64,000 nucleotides of DNA. Origin: Pseudodesulfovibrio cashew (lineage in GTDB: Bacteria; Desulfobacterota; Desulfovibrionia; Desulfovibrionales; Desulfovibrionaceae). Under the pieces are notes generated by a model. That model was not told the origin of the DNA. It saw only the letters and a program-made list of their open reading frames with translations, and did no database searches. Within the stretch, counting starts at the first letter, position 1. Every line of letters begins with the position of its first letter. The stretch spans positions 2,333,501-2,397,500 of the forward strand of contig NZ_CP046400.1 in NCBI RefSeq assembly GCF_009762795.1. The letters are read 5' to 3'. A program made the position numbers and the translations under genes. Of this stretch, positions 42,803 to 51,749 are shown in pieces.

Positions 42803-43732
42803 GTGACACAGGCTGCCATCAGCACATCGCCGACCCGCAAGGGACTGAGCAACAAGACCATCGCCCGCATCTTCACGGTGCCGGGCCAGGTGGTCTCCCT
42901 GCTCGTCCTGGTCATGCCGCTTCTCGTGGCGCTCTATATGAGCTTTACCGACTGGTCGCCCACGCGCGGCTCCCTCTTCGACGCCGGTTTCGTGGGCTTC
43001 GACAACTACAGCGAGCTGCTCATCTGGGACACCCGCTTCATTTACGCGGTCATCCGGACCTTCCTGATCTCGACCATCTGCCTGAGCCTGGAGTTCTCCT
43101 TCGGTCTCGGGCTGGCCGTCCTGTTCATGCGCAAGTTCCGGGGGAAGTCCTTTTTCTTCTCCGCGTTCCTGACGCCCATGATGATCCTGCCCGTGGTGGT
43201 GGGGTACATCTTCTGGATGCTTTTCCAGTCCAACGGGCCCATCAACCAGGTGCTGGAGCTCGCCTTCGGAGCAGAGGCCATGATGGAATGGTTCAAGTCC
43301 GCGCCTCCGGCCATCTTTGCGGTGATCATCACCGAGGTGTGGCATTGGACGCCGCTCTTTTTCCTCATCCTGCTCTCCGGGCTCAACTCCGTGCCGGAGA
43401 ACCCGGTGCGCGCCGCCGTCATCCTGGGAGCCAATCCGCGGCAGGTGTTCTGGCGGGTGGTCATGCCCACCCTCAAGCCGGTGATCATCGTCGCCTTCGT
43501 CATCCGGGCCATGGAAGTGATCAAGCTTTTTGACGAGGTCTTCATGCTCACCCGCGGCGGGCCGGGCTCCTCCACGGAAACCATCAGCCTGTACATCTAC
43601 AAGCTGGCCTTCAACGACTTCCAGCTCGCCTACGGTGCGGCTGCGGCCTTCCTGGTCCTCGTGGGATCTCTCCTGCTGGTCCACATGCTGCTCGCACCGG
43701 TTCGCGACCAACTCCTGGAGGGCGACAAGTAA
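42803..43732 (+). CDS. ABC transporter permease, MalF/UgpA type
   Basis: 309 residues from a GTG at 42803 with GGGGA upstream. Six membrane helices are visible, beginning about residue 20-45. The EAA loop that docks the ATPase reads NPVRAAVILGANPRQVFWRVVMPTLKP, split by family spacing, about residues 195-220. It forms the channel with the next permease, whose start overlaps its stop (TAATG). Confidence 0.93.
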   Translation: MTQAAISTSPTRKGLSNKTIARIFTVPGQVVSLLVLVMPLLVALYMSFTDWSPTRGSLFDAGFVGFDNYSELLIWDTRFIYAVIRTFLISTICLSLEFSFGLGLAVLFMRKFRGKSFFFSAFLTPMMILPVVVGYIFWMLFQSNGPINQVLELAFGAEAMMEWFKSAPPAIFAVIITEVWHWTPLFFLILLSGLNSVPENPVRAAVILGANPRQVFWRVVMPTLKPVIIVAFVIRAMEVIKLFDEVFMLTRGGPGSSTETISLYIYKLAFNDFQLAYGAAAAFLVLVGSLLLVHMLLAPVRDQLLEGDK

Positions 43733-44592
43733 TGATGACCAAGAAACTTTCCCCCTTGCAGACCGTGATCATGGGCATCGCCCTGATCCTGGTCCTCTTC
43801 CCCGTCTTCTGGATTCTGATGACCGCCATCAAGCCGCCCACCGACTGGAACGCTTCCCCGGCCATCTGGGTTCCGTCGGAGCCGACCCTGGTCAACTTCC
43901 AGACCCTGTTCGACCCCGACGCCCTGGGCAAATATGGTGTGGGCGGCGTGAGTCAGCCCGCTACCAAGGCGGTGTTCGGCTCCATCCTGGCCACCTTCAT
44001 CGCCACCACTCTGTCCGTGGTCATCGGCCTGTTCTCGGCCATAGGCATCTCCCGCTACGGGAACAACTCCAAGTCCACGCCGCTAATCATCCTGTCCGGG
44101 CGCATGTTTCCCCCGGCGGCCATCGCGGTGCCATTCGTGATCATCTTCTCGAATATCGGGCTTATCGACAGCTATACCGGGCTCATCGCCATCTACGTGG
44201 CCGTGACTTTGCCGTTCTCCACCTGGATGTTGAAGAGCTTCGTGGACGACCTGCCTCGCGAGATCGAGGAGGCGGCCATGATTGATGGACGAAGCAAGCT
44301 CATGGCGCATCTGACCGTGACCATCCCGCTTATCAAGGGCGGGCTGTTCGCCACGACCATGTTCATCTTCATCCTCAACTGGTCGGAGTTCATGTTCGCC
44401 CTGGTGCTGTCCTACACCAACGTCAGCACCATCCCCGTACAGCTCGCCAAATACGTGACCGCCACGGCGGGTACACTCTACGGCGTGCAGGCCGCGCTGG
44501 CCGTGCTGGCCATGATCCCGCTGGTCATCGTCGGCTATCTCATCCAAGGCCACCTTGCCCGTGGCATGACTTTCGGAGCGATCAAGCAATGA
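43732..44592 (+). CDS. ABC transporter permease, MalG/UgpE type
   Basis: 286 residues. Six helices; N-terminal QTVIMGIALILVLFPVFWIL, TAIKPPTDW loop, then the EAA docking loop LPREIEEAAMIDGRSKLMAH (about 180-200) and a final helix with PLVIVGYLIQGHL. Its start overlaps the previous stop and its stop overlaps the next start, showing tight translational coupling through the transporter genes. Confidence 0.94.
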   Translation: MMTKKLSPLQTVIMGIALILVLFPVFWILMTAIKPPTDWNASPAIWVPSEPTLVNFQTLFDPDALGKYGVGGVSQPATKAVFGSILATFIATTLSVVIGLFSAIGISRYGNNSKSTPLIILSGRMFPPAAIAVPFVIIFSNIGLIDSYTGLIAIYVAVTLPFSTWMLKSFVDDLPREIEEAAMIDGRSKLMAHLTVTIPLIKGGLFATTMFIFILNWSEFMFALVLSYTNVSTIPVQLAKYVTATAGTLYGVQAALAVLAMIPLVIVGYLIQGHLARGMTFGAIKQ

Positions 44593-45692
44593 GTAGACCC
44601 AAGCTGGAACTGGTCAAGCTGAGAAAGGAATACGGTGACGACGTCATCGCGGTGGACGACATCGACCTGGCTGTGGAGGCCGGGGAGACCGTGGCCCTGC
44701 TCGGTTCCTCCGGGTGCGGCAAGTCCACCACATTGAACATGATCGTCGGCCTGGAGCAGCCCACGGCGGGCGACATTCAGATTGACGGGGCAACGGTGGT
44801 CACCACCCCGGCAGGCAAGCGCAACGTGGGGCTGGTATTCCAGGACTACGCGGTCTTTACCCACATGACCGTGCGCAAGAACCTCGCCTTCGGCCTGGAG
44901 ATCAGGGGCAAGTACATCCTTGAGATCAACCGCGCCGTGGAGGAAGTAGCCGAGCTGCTGGGCATGACCGACAAGCTCGATGTCAGCGTCAAGGAGTTGG
45001 GAGGCTCCGAACTCCAGCGCGTGGCCATCGGCAGGACCCTGGTCACCAAACCGGAGATCCTGCTCCTGGACGAGCCGCTATCCAACCTGGAGGCCGAGGC
45101 CCGCCTTGCCATGCGCCGGGAGCTGCGCCGTCTTCAGAGCGAGATCGGCCTGACCATCATCTACGTCACCCATGATCAGGTGGAGGCGCTCTCCCTTGCC
45201 GACCGTATCGCGGTCATGAACGCAGGGCGCATCCTTCAGGTTGAGGAGACGTCGGTGATTTTCGACAAGCCTGACCATACCTTTGTGGCCGGATTCCTGG
45301 GCTCGCCGCCCATGAATCTGATGCGCGGAAAATTTGCCGCCGGGCCGGGAGGGGTGCGCTTCGAGAAGGACGCCTTCCAGCTTTCGATCGGTCCCGGACA
45401 GGCTGCGCCCTCCGGCTATTACACCGTGGGTATCCGCCCCGAGGCCCTGAGTCTCTCGATCAATGATGCGCCAGATCTGACTGGGCGGATCGTGAACGTG
45501 GAGCCGCGCGGACCCGAGGCCGTGGTCACCGTGGGCGTGGGCAACGAACATCTCAAGTTGGTCGCACCGCCCGCGCAGACTCTGCGAACCGGCGACTCCG
45601 TGGGGCTGGATGTGGATTTTGATTCCCTGGTCTTTTTCGGCGGGGACAGCAACCGCCGGGTGGAACTGGCCGTGGCCGGGAGGGTATTCTGA
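44589..45692 (+). CDS. ABC transporter ATPase 1 (CUT1/UgpC type) with altered signature motif
   Basis: 367 residues. Walker A GSSGCGKST (39-47), Q-loop VFQDYAVF with Q85, Walker B LLLDEP (D161, E162) and switch His195 in VTHDQVEA are canonical. The signature motif is LGGSE (137-141) instead of LSGGQ, and the D-loop reads SNLE instead of SNLD. A C-terminal TOBE-type regulatory part follows (about 240-367). The changed motifs lie on the face contributed to the partner's site. Next gene begins at its stop. Confidence 0.93.
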   Translation: MSRPKLELVKLRKEYGDDVIAVDDIDLAVEAGETVALLGSSGCGKSTTLNMIVGLEQPTAGDIQIDGATVVTTPAGKRNVGLVFQDYAVFTHMTVRKNLAFGLEIRGKYILEINRAVEEVAELLGMTDKLDVSVKELGGSELQRVAIGRTLVTKPEILLLDEPLSNLEAEARLAMRRELRRLQSEIGLTIIYVTHDQVEALSLADRIAVMNAGRILQVEETSVIFDKPDHTFVAGFLGSPPMNLMRGKFAAGPGGVRFEKDAFQLSIGPGQAAPSGYYTVGIRPEALSLSINDAPDLTGRIVNVEPRGPEAVVTVGVGNEHLKLVAPPAQTLRTGDSVGLDVDFDSLVFFGGDSNRRVELAVAGRVF

Positions 45693-46807
45693 TGAGTGTG
45701 CAAACGGAAACCGGCGTCGTCCTTCACGTGGACGCCGTCTCCAAGCGGTTCGGAAGCAACCAGGCGCTCTCCGGAGTTGATTTCACGGTGCCTGAGGCGT
45801 CGCTGACCGTCATTCTGGGCCCCGCCGGGGCGGGCAAGACGACCATCCTGCGGACCATTGCCGGGCTGGAGATGCCTGACGAGGGGCGCGTCATCCTCGG
45901 AGGCGAGGACGTGGGAAGTTGGGAACCGCGCCATCGCAACGTGGCCATGATCTTCGACAACCTGGCCCTGTATCCGAACAAGAACGGCTACGACAACATT
46001 GCCTCGCCCCTGGTCATCAAGGGCGAAAGCGATGAGACCATCCGCGAGCGGGTGGACGCCATCGCCGCGACTTTGCAGATATCCCATGTTCTTGGTCGGT
46101 TGCCCAAGACCATGAGCGGCGGAGAGAAGCAGCGCGTGGCCCTGGGCCGCGCCCTGATCCGCACGCCGCAGCTGTTCCTCCTCGACGAGCCCCTGTCCAG
46201 CCTTGACGCCAAGCTCAGGGTGGAGCTTAGGGCAGAACTGCGGCGCATGCAGCGGGACCACGGCTACACTTTTCTGCTGGCCACGCCGGACTACCACGAG
46301 GCGCTGGCCGTTGCCGACACCGTGATTATGCTCAACAAGGGCAGGGTGGTGCAGGTGGACAGGCCCCAGGTGGTCTACGACGACCCCGCCGACCGGGACA
46401 CCGCGATCTTCGTGGGCGCGCCGCAGATCAATCTGCTGAAAAGCACGCATCTGCCGAACTCAGGCGAGATGCTTATCGAGTTGGCCGGGGTGACTCTGCG
46501 GGGCCCCGCCCACCTGGTCGGTGCGCTCAAGGGTACGGAAGGATCATTCGAGCTGGGCATCCGTCCCGAAAATCTGTTTCTTGGCGACGCCGGAGAGAGC
46601 CCGATCCAGGGCAAGCTTGCAGACATTGAGCCCCTGGGGCCCAAATCCGTGGCCACGGTGGCCGTCAAGGACGAGGAGTTTCGGGTGCTCATTGACAGCA
46701 AGGCGGTTCCTTCACTCGCGCTGGGGCAGTCTATCGGCATCGGGTTGACCAACGAGGAGCGGATGCTCGCCTTTGATCTCGAAACGGGACTGCGGTTGCG
46801 GGCATGA
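45692..46807 (+). CDS. ABC transporter ATPase 2 with degenerate Q-loop and switch histidine
   Basis: 371 residues. Walker A GPAGAGKTT (43-51), signature MSGGE (141-145), Walker B FLLDEP and D-loop SSLD are normal. The Q-loop has Asp89 where Gln is expected (MIFDNLAL), and the switch position is Pro199 (ATPDYHEA) where ATPase 1 has His195. It therefore supplies a good signature motif but a poor nucleotide site: the complement of ATPase 1. C-terminal TOBE-like part present. It overlaps the next gene by 4 bases. Confidence 0.93.
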   Translation: MSVQTETGVVLHVDAVSKRFGSNQALSGVDFTVPEASLTVILGPAGAGKTTILRTIAGLEMPDEGRVILGGEDVGSWEPRHRNVAMIFDNLALYPNKNGYDNIASPLVIKGESDETIRERVDAIAATLQISHVLGRLPKTMSGGEKQRVALGRALIRTPQLFLLDEPLSSLDAKLRVELRAELRRMQRDHGYTFLLATPDYHEALAVADTVIMLNKGRVVQVDRPQVVYDDPADRDTAIFVGAPQINLLKSTHLPNSGEMLIELAGVTLRGPAHLVGALKGTEGSFELGIRPENLFLGDAGESPIQGKLADIEPLGPKSVATVAVKDEEFRVLIDSKAVPSLALGQSIGIGLTNEERMLAFDLETGLRLRA

Positions 46808-47787
46808 TCAACCTCTTCGTCACCTACCGCTGTAACCTGGCCTGCTCCTACTGCTTCGCCAGGGAGCTGCACGCGGATTTTTCCGAGGACCTGGACGAGG
46901 CCCGGTTCACCCGCCTGCTGGGCTGGATGCGCGGCTCGTCGATCCCTGCCGCGGCCTTCATTGGTGGGGAGCCGACCCTGCATCCCGGCCTGGCGGACAT
47001 GGTCCGGCGGACCGCGGAGAGCGGTATTTCCGTCGTCTTGTTCACCAACGGCGTATTTCCCGGCGGGCTGCTGGACGAGCTGCTACCGTACGTGTCCAAT
47101 TTCGTGGTCAACTACAACGACCCGTCATTGTATACGCAGTCACAACGCGACAGGCTTCACGGCAACCTGGACTACATTGCCGAGTCCGACTCCCGGCTGA
47201 CCTTCTCCAAGAACTTTTCCAGCCGGTACTGCGAATATGATTACCTGCTGGAGGGGGCCGAGGCCTACGGGGTCAGGTCCATCCGGTACGACATCTCCCG
47301 CCCAAGCATCTCGGCGTCCAACGATCACTTCACCGACGACGACACCCGGCGGATCATCTCCCACATCGTTCGTTTCGTGAAGGCGTGCGAGGGGCGGGGC
47401 ATTCGCACGGGGCTTGATTGCAGCGTCCGGTTATGTGACCTTGACCTCGCCGACAGGAATTACCTTGAGCGGGTGTCCATGAAGTTCTCCGGCGTCTGCC
47501 ATCCCTCCATCGACATCCACCCGGATTTGTCCGCGTCCTACTGCCTGCCCATGCGGGACGTGACCGTGCCGGACGTGACCGAATTCGCGAGTCAGGACGC
47601 GCTGATGTGGCACTTTGCCGAGCTGGTCAGGCCCATCCGGCAGGCGAACGTGTCCAAGGATTGCCTGGACTGCAAGGACTTCATGCGGCGGTGCCAGGGC
47701 GGATGCATGGCGTTGCGGCGCACCGAGCGCCCCGCGAAGGGGGGCGCAAAACCTCTCGACAAGGCAGAGAGCGAAACACATGACTAA
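46804..47787 (+). CDS. radical SAM protein with C-terminal cysteine cluster
   Basis: 327 residues. The [4Fe-4S]/SAM site is CNLACSYC (Cys10, 14, 17), followed by IGGEPTLHPG and TNGVFPGG. The C-terminal part carries further cysteines (CHPSI, SYCLPM, CLDCKDFMRRCQGGC), a SPASM/twitch-like auxiliary cluster region. Proteins of this layout modify peptides or mature enzymes. Start and stop overlap both neighbours, so it is made together with the ABC ATPase and the molybdoenzyme. It may mature that enzyme or act on the substrate itself. Confidence 0.88.
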   Translation: MINLFVTYRCNLACSYCFARELHADFSEDLDEARFTRLLGWMRGSSIPAAAFIGGEPTLHPGLADMVRRTAESGISVVLFTNGVFPGGLLDELLPYVSNFVVNYNDPSLYTQSQRDRLHGNLDYIAESDSRLTFSKNFSSRYCEYDYLLEGAEAYGVRSIRYDISRPSISASNDHFTDDDTRRIISHIVRFVKACEGRGIRTGLDCSVRLCDLDLADRNYLERVSMKFSGVCHPSIDIHPDLSASYCLPMRDVTVPDVTEFASQDALMWHFAELVRPIRQANVSKDCLDCKDFMRRCQGGCMALRRTERPAKGGAKPLDKAESETHD

Positions 47788-50458
47788 GACCAGGATCATC
47801 ACCAGCTGCACCCGGGACTGCCCCAATACCTGCGGCCTCGTGGCCACCGTCGAGGACGGCCGTCTGGTCGGTCTGACCGGCAACCCGGACCACCCGCTGA
47901 CCAGCGGGGTGGCCTGCCACAAGACGGGTAAATATATCCGCCGGGTGTACAGCCCGGAGCGCATCACCCACCCCATGGTCCGCAAGAACGGGCAGTGGGA
48001 GCGCGTCTCCTGGGACGAGGCCCTGGACCTGGTGGCCGATACCATGAAGACCGTCTGCGAGGAGTCGGGGCCCGAGGCCATCCTCTATTACCAGGGCTAC
48101 GGCGAGCGCACCGCGCTCAAGCTGCTGAACAAGTATTTCTTCAATCTGCTGGGCGGAGCCACGACCATGTACGGCTCGCTCTGCGGCGGGGCCGGGCAGG
48201 GCTCCCAGAACCTGGATTTCGGGGAGCGCGTCTCTCACGACCCCCTGGACCACCTCAACAGCAACTCCATCGTCCTCTGGGCGCGCAATCCTGTCTCCAC
48301 CAACATCAGCCTGGTGCCGATCATCCGCAAGGTCAAGAAGCGGGGCGGCAAGGTCATCGTCATCGACCCGGCCAAGAGCAAGTCAGTAGCCCTGGCCGAC
48401 CATCACATCAAGCCCAGGCCGGGCGGGGACGGCTATCTGGCCATGGCAGCCACCAAGCTCATTCTGGCCGCTGGTGCCGAGGACCGCGAATTTCTGGAGA
48501 AGTACAGCGAAGGGGTCGAGGAGTATCTGGCCATATTGGAGCGCTACTCCGTTGAGGAACTGTGTTCCCTGGCAGGGGTGCCCACCAGCGATGCGCTCAT
48601 TCTGGCCAATACCTTCATGAAGCATGGGCCCACCTCCACTCTGCTGGGGTGGGGGTTGCACCGTTACGAGTACGCCCACCACTCCATCCGGCCCATCGAC
48701 GCGCTGGGTGCCGTCAGCGGAAACATCGGCGTACCCGGCGGCGGCGTCAGTCAGGGGTTCGAGGAGTACGGACCCTACGATTCGCAGTGGTGGGGCGACG
48801 GCCTCAATCCGCCCAGGCGGCAATTCCTCATCCCCAAGGTGGGCGAGGAGATCCTGAACGCCAAAAACCCTGCCGTGCGGCTGATCTACGTGACCGCGGG
48901 CAACCCCCTGTGCATGGCGCCCAATTCCTCCAGGATCGCCGAAGCGTTCGGACGGGCCGAACTGGTGGTCTATTCCGGCCATTTCATGGACGACACCGCC
49001 GACCTGGCGGACGTGTTCCTGCCAGCCACCACCTTCCTGGAGGAAGACGACGTGGTGGCCAGCTATGGACATAACTACGTGGGGCCGGTGAACAGGGCCA
49101 TCGAACCCGTGGGGGAATGCAAGTCAGAATTTCACATGTTTTATGAGTTGGCGTCCCGCTTCCCCTTTGCCGATTGGTACCGGCGTCCCGTGGACGAGTG
49201 GCTGCAGCGTATCTGCTCCCCCATCTGGCAGCAGGGCGGTGATCTGGAGAGCCTGCGTCGGGAAGCGTTCCGGCTTGACGCGCCCATGGTTCCCTATGAG
49301 GACAAGACTTTTCCCACGGAGAGCGGCCGGTTCCGGTTCATGACCGAATTCGATCCGGAGCATACGGCCGGGGACAACGCCTATCCGTACAAGCTGCTGA
49401 CCATCGCACCGCACGGGACCATCTGCTCGGAGCGGACCGTTGCCGAGCATGAGCCGTTGCCCGTGGTTACCCTCAATGCGCAGGAGGCGGAGCGGGGCGG
49501 CATGCGGGACGGCATGATCGTGCTGGTCAAGAGCCCCGTGGGCGAGGTTCGCGCGCGCCTTCGGGCCGACGCGGACATGCGCCGGGACGTGCTCGTGGCT
49601 GAACGTGGCGGGTGGACCAAGGCCGGACACGGCCTCAACCTGCTGACCCTTGATATGGCGAGCAAGGTGGGAAACGGCACCCCGTTTTATGAGACGTCCG
49701 TGGCCGTGTCCCCCGAGCCCGAGGTCAAGGCCCGCATCCTGCTGGTGCAGAACAGCGGGCGCGCGCCGGGCGGCACCTTCCACAAGGCGTTGGAGCGGGG
49801 AGGCGCCTCCCTGATGCTGGTGCGGCCAGCGGACGGGGAATCGTTGCCGGAGCTGCCGGACGCGTTCGACGGACTCGTCGTCCTCGGCGGACCGCAGCAC
49901 GCCTTTGACGACGATGCCTCACCCTATTTCCCCGCGTTGATGCGTCTCATGCGCGAGTTCGACGAGGCCGGAAAACCCGTGGCGGGCATCTGTCTGGGAG
50001 CCCAACTGCTGGCCCGGGCACACGGAGCCAGGACCTGGGGCATGGACGCCCTGGAGTTCGGGTTCGTGCGCCACGCGCTCACCCCGGAAGGGGAGGCGGA
50101 CCCTCTTTTCATGGGGATCGGCGAGCTGCCCGGCCTGATGGAGTTCCACGAGGATTCCTTTGACCTGCCCGACGGCGCAGGCCTGCTTGTCCAAGGCGAT
50201 GCCTGCGCCAACCAGTGCTTCCGGGTCGGCAGGGTGTCCTATGGTTTCCAGTTCCATCTGGAGGTTGATTCCGCCGTTGTCGAGAACTGGATCAACCTGT
50301 TCAAGCGGGGCGAGATCGACACCTATGCGGAATACAAGAAACTCTACGGCCCCGCTTTCTTCGAGGCCATGGAAGCGGACCTGCCGTTGCTGGTGGCCCG
50401 CTCCGAGGACTTCTGCAACCGGGTCGCCGCCAACTGGCTGAAGCTGGTTGTCGGGTAA
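47780..50458 (+). CDS. molybdopterin oxidoreductase fused to a class I glutamine amidotransferase domain
   Basis: 892 residues from the ATG at 47780. The first about 640 residues are a DMSO-reductase-family catalytic chain: N-terminal [4Fe-4S] cysteines (CTRDCPNTCG ... GVACHK), then YGSLCGGAGQG with Cys135 where the Mo ligand usually lies, NPVSTNISLVPIIRK, GWGLHRYEYAHHSIRP and a C-terminal molybdopterin dinucleotide domain (VVTLNAQEAERGGM). From about 650 comes a GATase class I domain with nucleophile Cys738 (GICLGAQLL) and His826, Glu828 (GFQFHLEVD): triad complete. No Tat signal, so cytosolic. This fusion is unusual; the GATase may hydrolyse a gamma-glutamyl product or supply ammonia. Confidence 0.88.
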   Translation: MTKTRIITSCTRDCPNTCGLVATVEDGRLVGLTGNPDHPLTSGVACHKTGKYIRRVYSPERITHPMVRKNGQWERVSWDEALDLVADTMKTVCEESGPEAILYYQGYGERTALKLLNKYFFNLLGGATTMYGSLCGGAGQGSQNLDFGERVSHDPLDHLNSNSIVLWARNPVSTNISLVPIIRKVKKRGGKVIVIDPAKSKSVALADHHIKPRPGGDGYLAMAATKLILAAGAEDREFLEKYSEGVEEYLAILERYSVEELCSLAGVPTSDALILANTFMKHGPTSTLLGWGLHRYEYAHHSIRPIDALGAVSGNIGVPGGGVSQGFEEYGPYDSQWWGDGLNPPRRQFLIPKVGEEILNAKNPAVRLIYVTAGNPLCMAPNSSRIAEAFGRAELVVYSGHFMDDTADLADVFLPATTFLEEDDVVASYGHNYVGPVNRAIEPVGECKSEFHMFYELASRFPFADWYRRPVDEWLQRICSPIWQQGGDLESLRREAFRLDAPMVPYEDKTFPTESGRFRFMTEFDPEHTAGDNAYPYKLLTIAPHGTICSERTVAEHEPLPVVTLNAQEAERGGMRDGMIVLVKSPVGEVRARLRADADMRRDVLVAERGGWTKAGHGLNLLTLDMASKVGNGTPFYETSVAVSPEPEVKARILLVQNSGRAPGGTFHKALERGGASLMLVRPADGESLPELPDAFDGLVVLGGPQHAFDDDASPYFPALMRLMREFDEAGKPVAGICLGAQLLARAHGARTWGMDALEFGFVRHALTPEGEADPLFMGIGELPGLMEFHEDSFDLPDGAGLLVQGDACANQCFRVGRVSYGFQFHLEVDSAVVENWINLFKRGEIDTYAEYKKLYGPAFFEAMEADLPLLVARSEDFCNRVAANWLKLVVG

Positions 50459-50479
50459 GGCTCTCCCGTTTCCTTTTCG

Positions 50480-50986
50480 TTAGTCTCCCTTGCCGCTCAG
50501 GTAGGCGTCCCTGGTCAGCCAGAGCTCTTCCATGCGGTAGAGGTGCCAGTGGTCGTGCATGAAGATGTGGCGGGCGAAGATACGCAGGCCGTACTCCTTG
50601 TACTCAGGGTGAATGGCGCGTCGCCCCCAATCCTCCGGTGAGGCTGCCTTGAGCTTCTCCACGATGGCGTCCCGTCCCTTCTTGAAATCGGCCAGCACCT
50701 GAGTCATGGGCGGAAGCGAGGGCTTCTCCGCGTCTTCCTTCTCGTTGGGCACGAAGGGAACGAATTCCGGTGTGTCCTCCTCCAGCATGCGCGTGATTCG
50801 CATCAGCCCCATGGGCTGGACTTCGGCCAGGTGGGCGGCATGCTCGGCTATGGTCCAAAACCCTTCGCCGCGTCTGGTGTGAAGCGCTTCTTCTGAAACT
50901 CCGGCGAGGAAGCCGGACAGGATGGCGTGGCTGTCACTCAGGCCGAGCAGTACGGCCTGGACATCTTCAGGCAGTTGTGTGGACAT
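50480..50986 (-). CDS. DinB-family protein (four-helix metal-binding fold)
   Basis: 168 residues from the ATG at 50986 (GGAG upstream); the frame is open 32 codons earlier. Seen: LSDSHAILSGFLAGVSEEAL, WTIAEHAAHLAEVQ with the first metal histidines, and FARHIFMHDHWHLYRM with the last. DinB/YfiT proteins bind a metal through three histidines and act as thiol- or damage-related enzymes; the reaction is unknown here. Convergent with the oxidoreductase operon. Confidence 0.85.
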   Translation of the reverse strand: MSTQLPEDVQAVLLGLSDSHAILSGFLAGVSEEALHTRRGEGFWTIAEHAAHLAEVQPMGLMRITRMLEEDTPEFVPFVPNEKEDAEKPSLPPMTQVLADFKKGRDAIVEKLKAASPEDWGRRAIHPEYKEYGLRIFARHIFMHDHWHLYRMEELWLTRDAYLSGKGD

Positions 50987-51153
50987 GATTATCTCCGTGG
51001 GTTGTCGCCTCCCGCCGGACCGGGGGGGAGCGGTGTTGCTTTGACAGAGGTGAAGTGTAGTATGCGCCGATGGCCGGGGCAAGAAGGGGAACCATCGTTT
51101 TGTGTAAAGACTCCGTTCAGCGATGTTGATGACGGAGGGGAGTCGGAAGCTTT

Positions 51154-51735
51154 ATGCGGATCATGCTCGTTACGGAAATCTGGGGTCGGACCCCGCATGT
51201 GGAACGTCTGGCAGCTGGCTTGGGTCATGCGGCCAACAGGGTGTCCATCATAGATCCGTACGGCGGGTATGATCCAGCCTTCCCAAGCGAGGAGGCTGCC
51301 TACGATACTTTTATCGGGCGTTGCGGGCATGCGGCCTACGCCGAACGGGTGTCCGAAGCCCTGGCAGAGGCAGACAGCCCGGTCTGCCTTGTCGGGTTCA
51401 GCGCCGGTGCCGGTGCGGTCTGGGCCGCCGTGTGCGGCGATAATGCGGGCAGGGCGTGCGGGGCCATCGGGGTCTACGGTTCGGCCATCCGCAGCATGAC
51501 GGATCTTGATCCCAAGGTCCCCATCGAGTTGATCTTCCCTGAAATCGAACCGCATTTCGACGTTGCCGCGCTTGTTCGCAGCCTGCGGGGTAAGCCGAAT
51601 GTCAGCTGCCGCACGGTCCCGCAGGGGCACGGCTTCATGAATCCGTTGTCGGTCAATTACGACGAAGCCGCCTGTGAGCAATGGGCCGCCTGGATAGCAC
51701 AGCGGGCAATGATGTTTTTCAAAACAGCGGAGTAG
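51154..51735 (+). CDS. alpha/beta hydrolase, dienelactone-hydrolase-like
   Basis: 193 residues. The fold marks are MLVTEIWGRTPHVERLA, the nucleophile elbow GFSAGAGAVW (Ser about 92), IFPEIEPHFD with the acidic member and GHGFMNP with the catalytic His. Short for the family and without a lid domain. Substrate unknown. It stands alone between DinB-like and copB. Confidence 0.8.
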   Translation: MRIMLVTEIWGRTPHVERLAAGLGHAANRVSIIDPYGGYDPAFPSEEAAYDTFIGRCGHAAYAERVSEALAEADSPVCLVGFSAGAGAVWAAVCGDNAGRACGAIGVYGSAIRSMTDLDPKVPIELIFPEIEPHFDVAALVRSLRGKPNVSCRTVPQGHGFMNPLSVNYDEAACEQWAAWIAQRAMMFFKTAE

Positions 51736-51749
51736 CTCCCTCCGGGGTA

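Noticed and set aside
41105-43711. 868-codon minus-strand frame opposite the ABC transporter genes
   Set aside because: Antisense shadow; its composition simply mirrors the real genes on the plus strand.
47780-50458. Formate dehydrogenase or nitrate reductase assignment
   Set aside because: No in-frame TGA/Sec site, no Tat signal, no adjacent beta or gamma subunits, and a C-terminal GATase not found in those enzymes.
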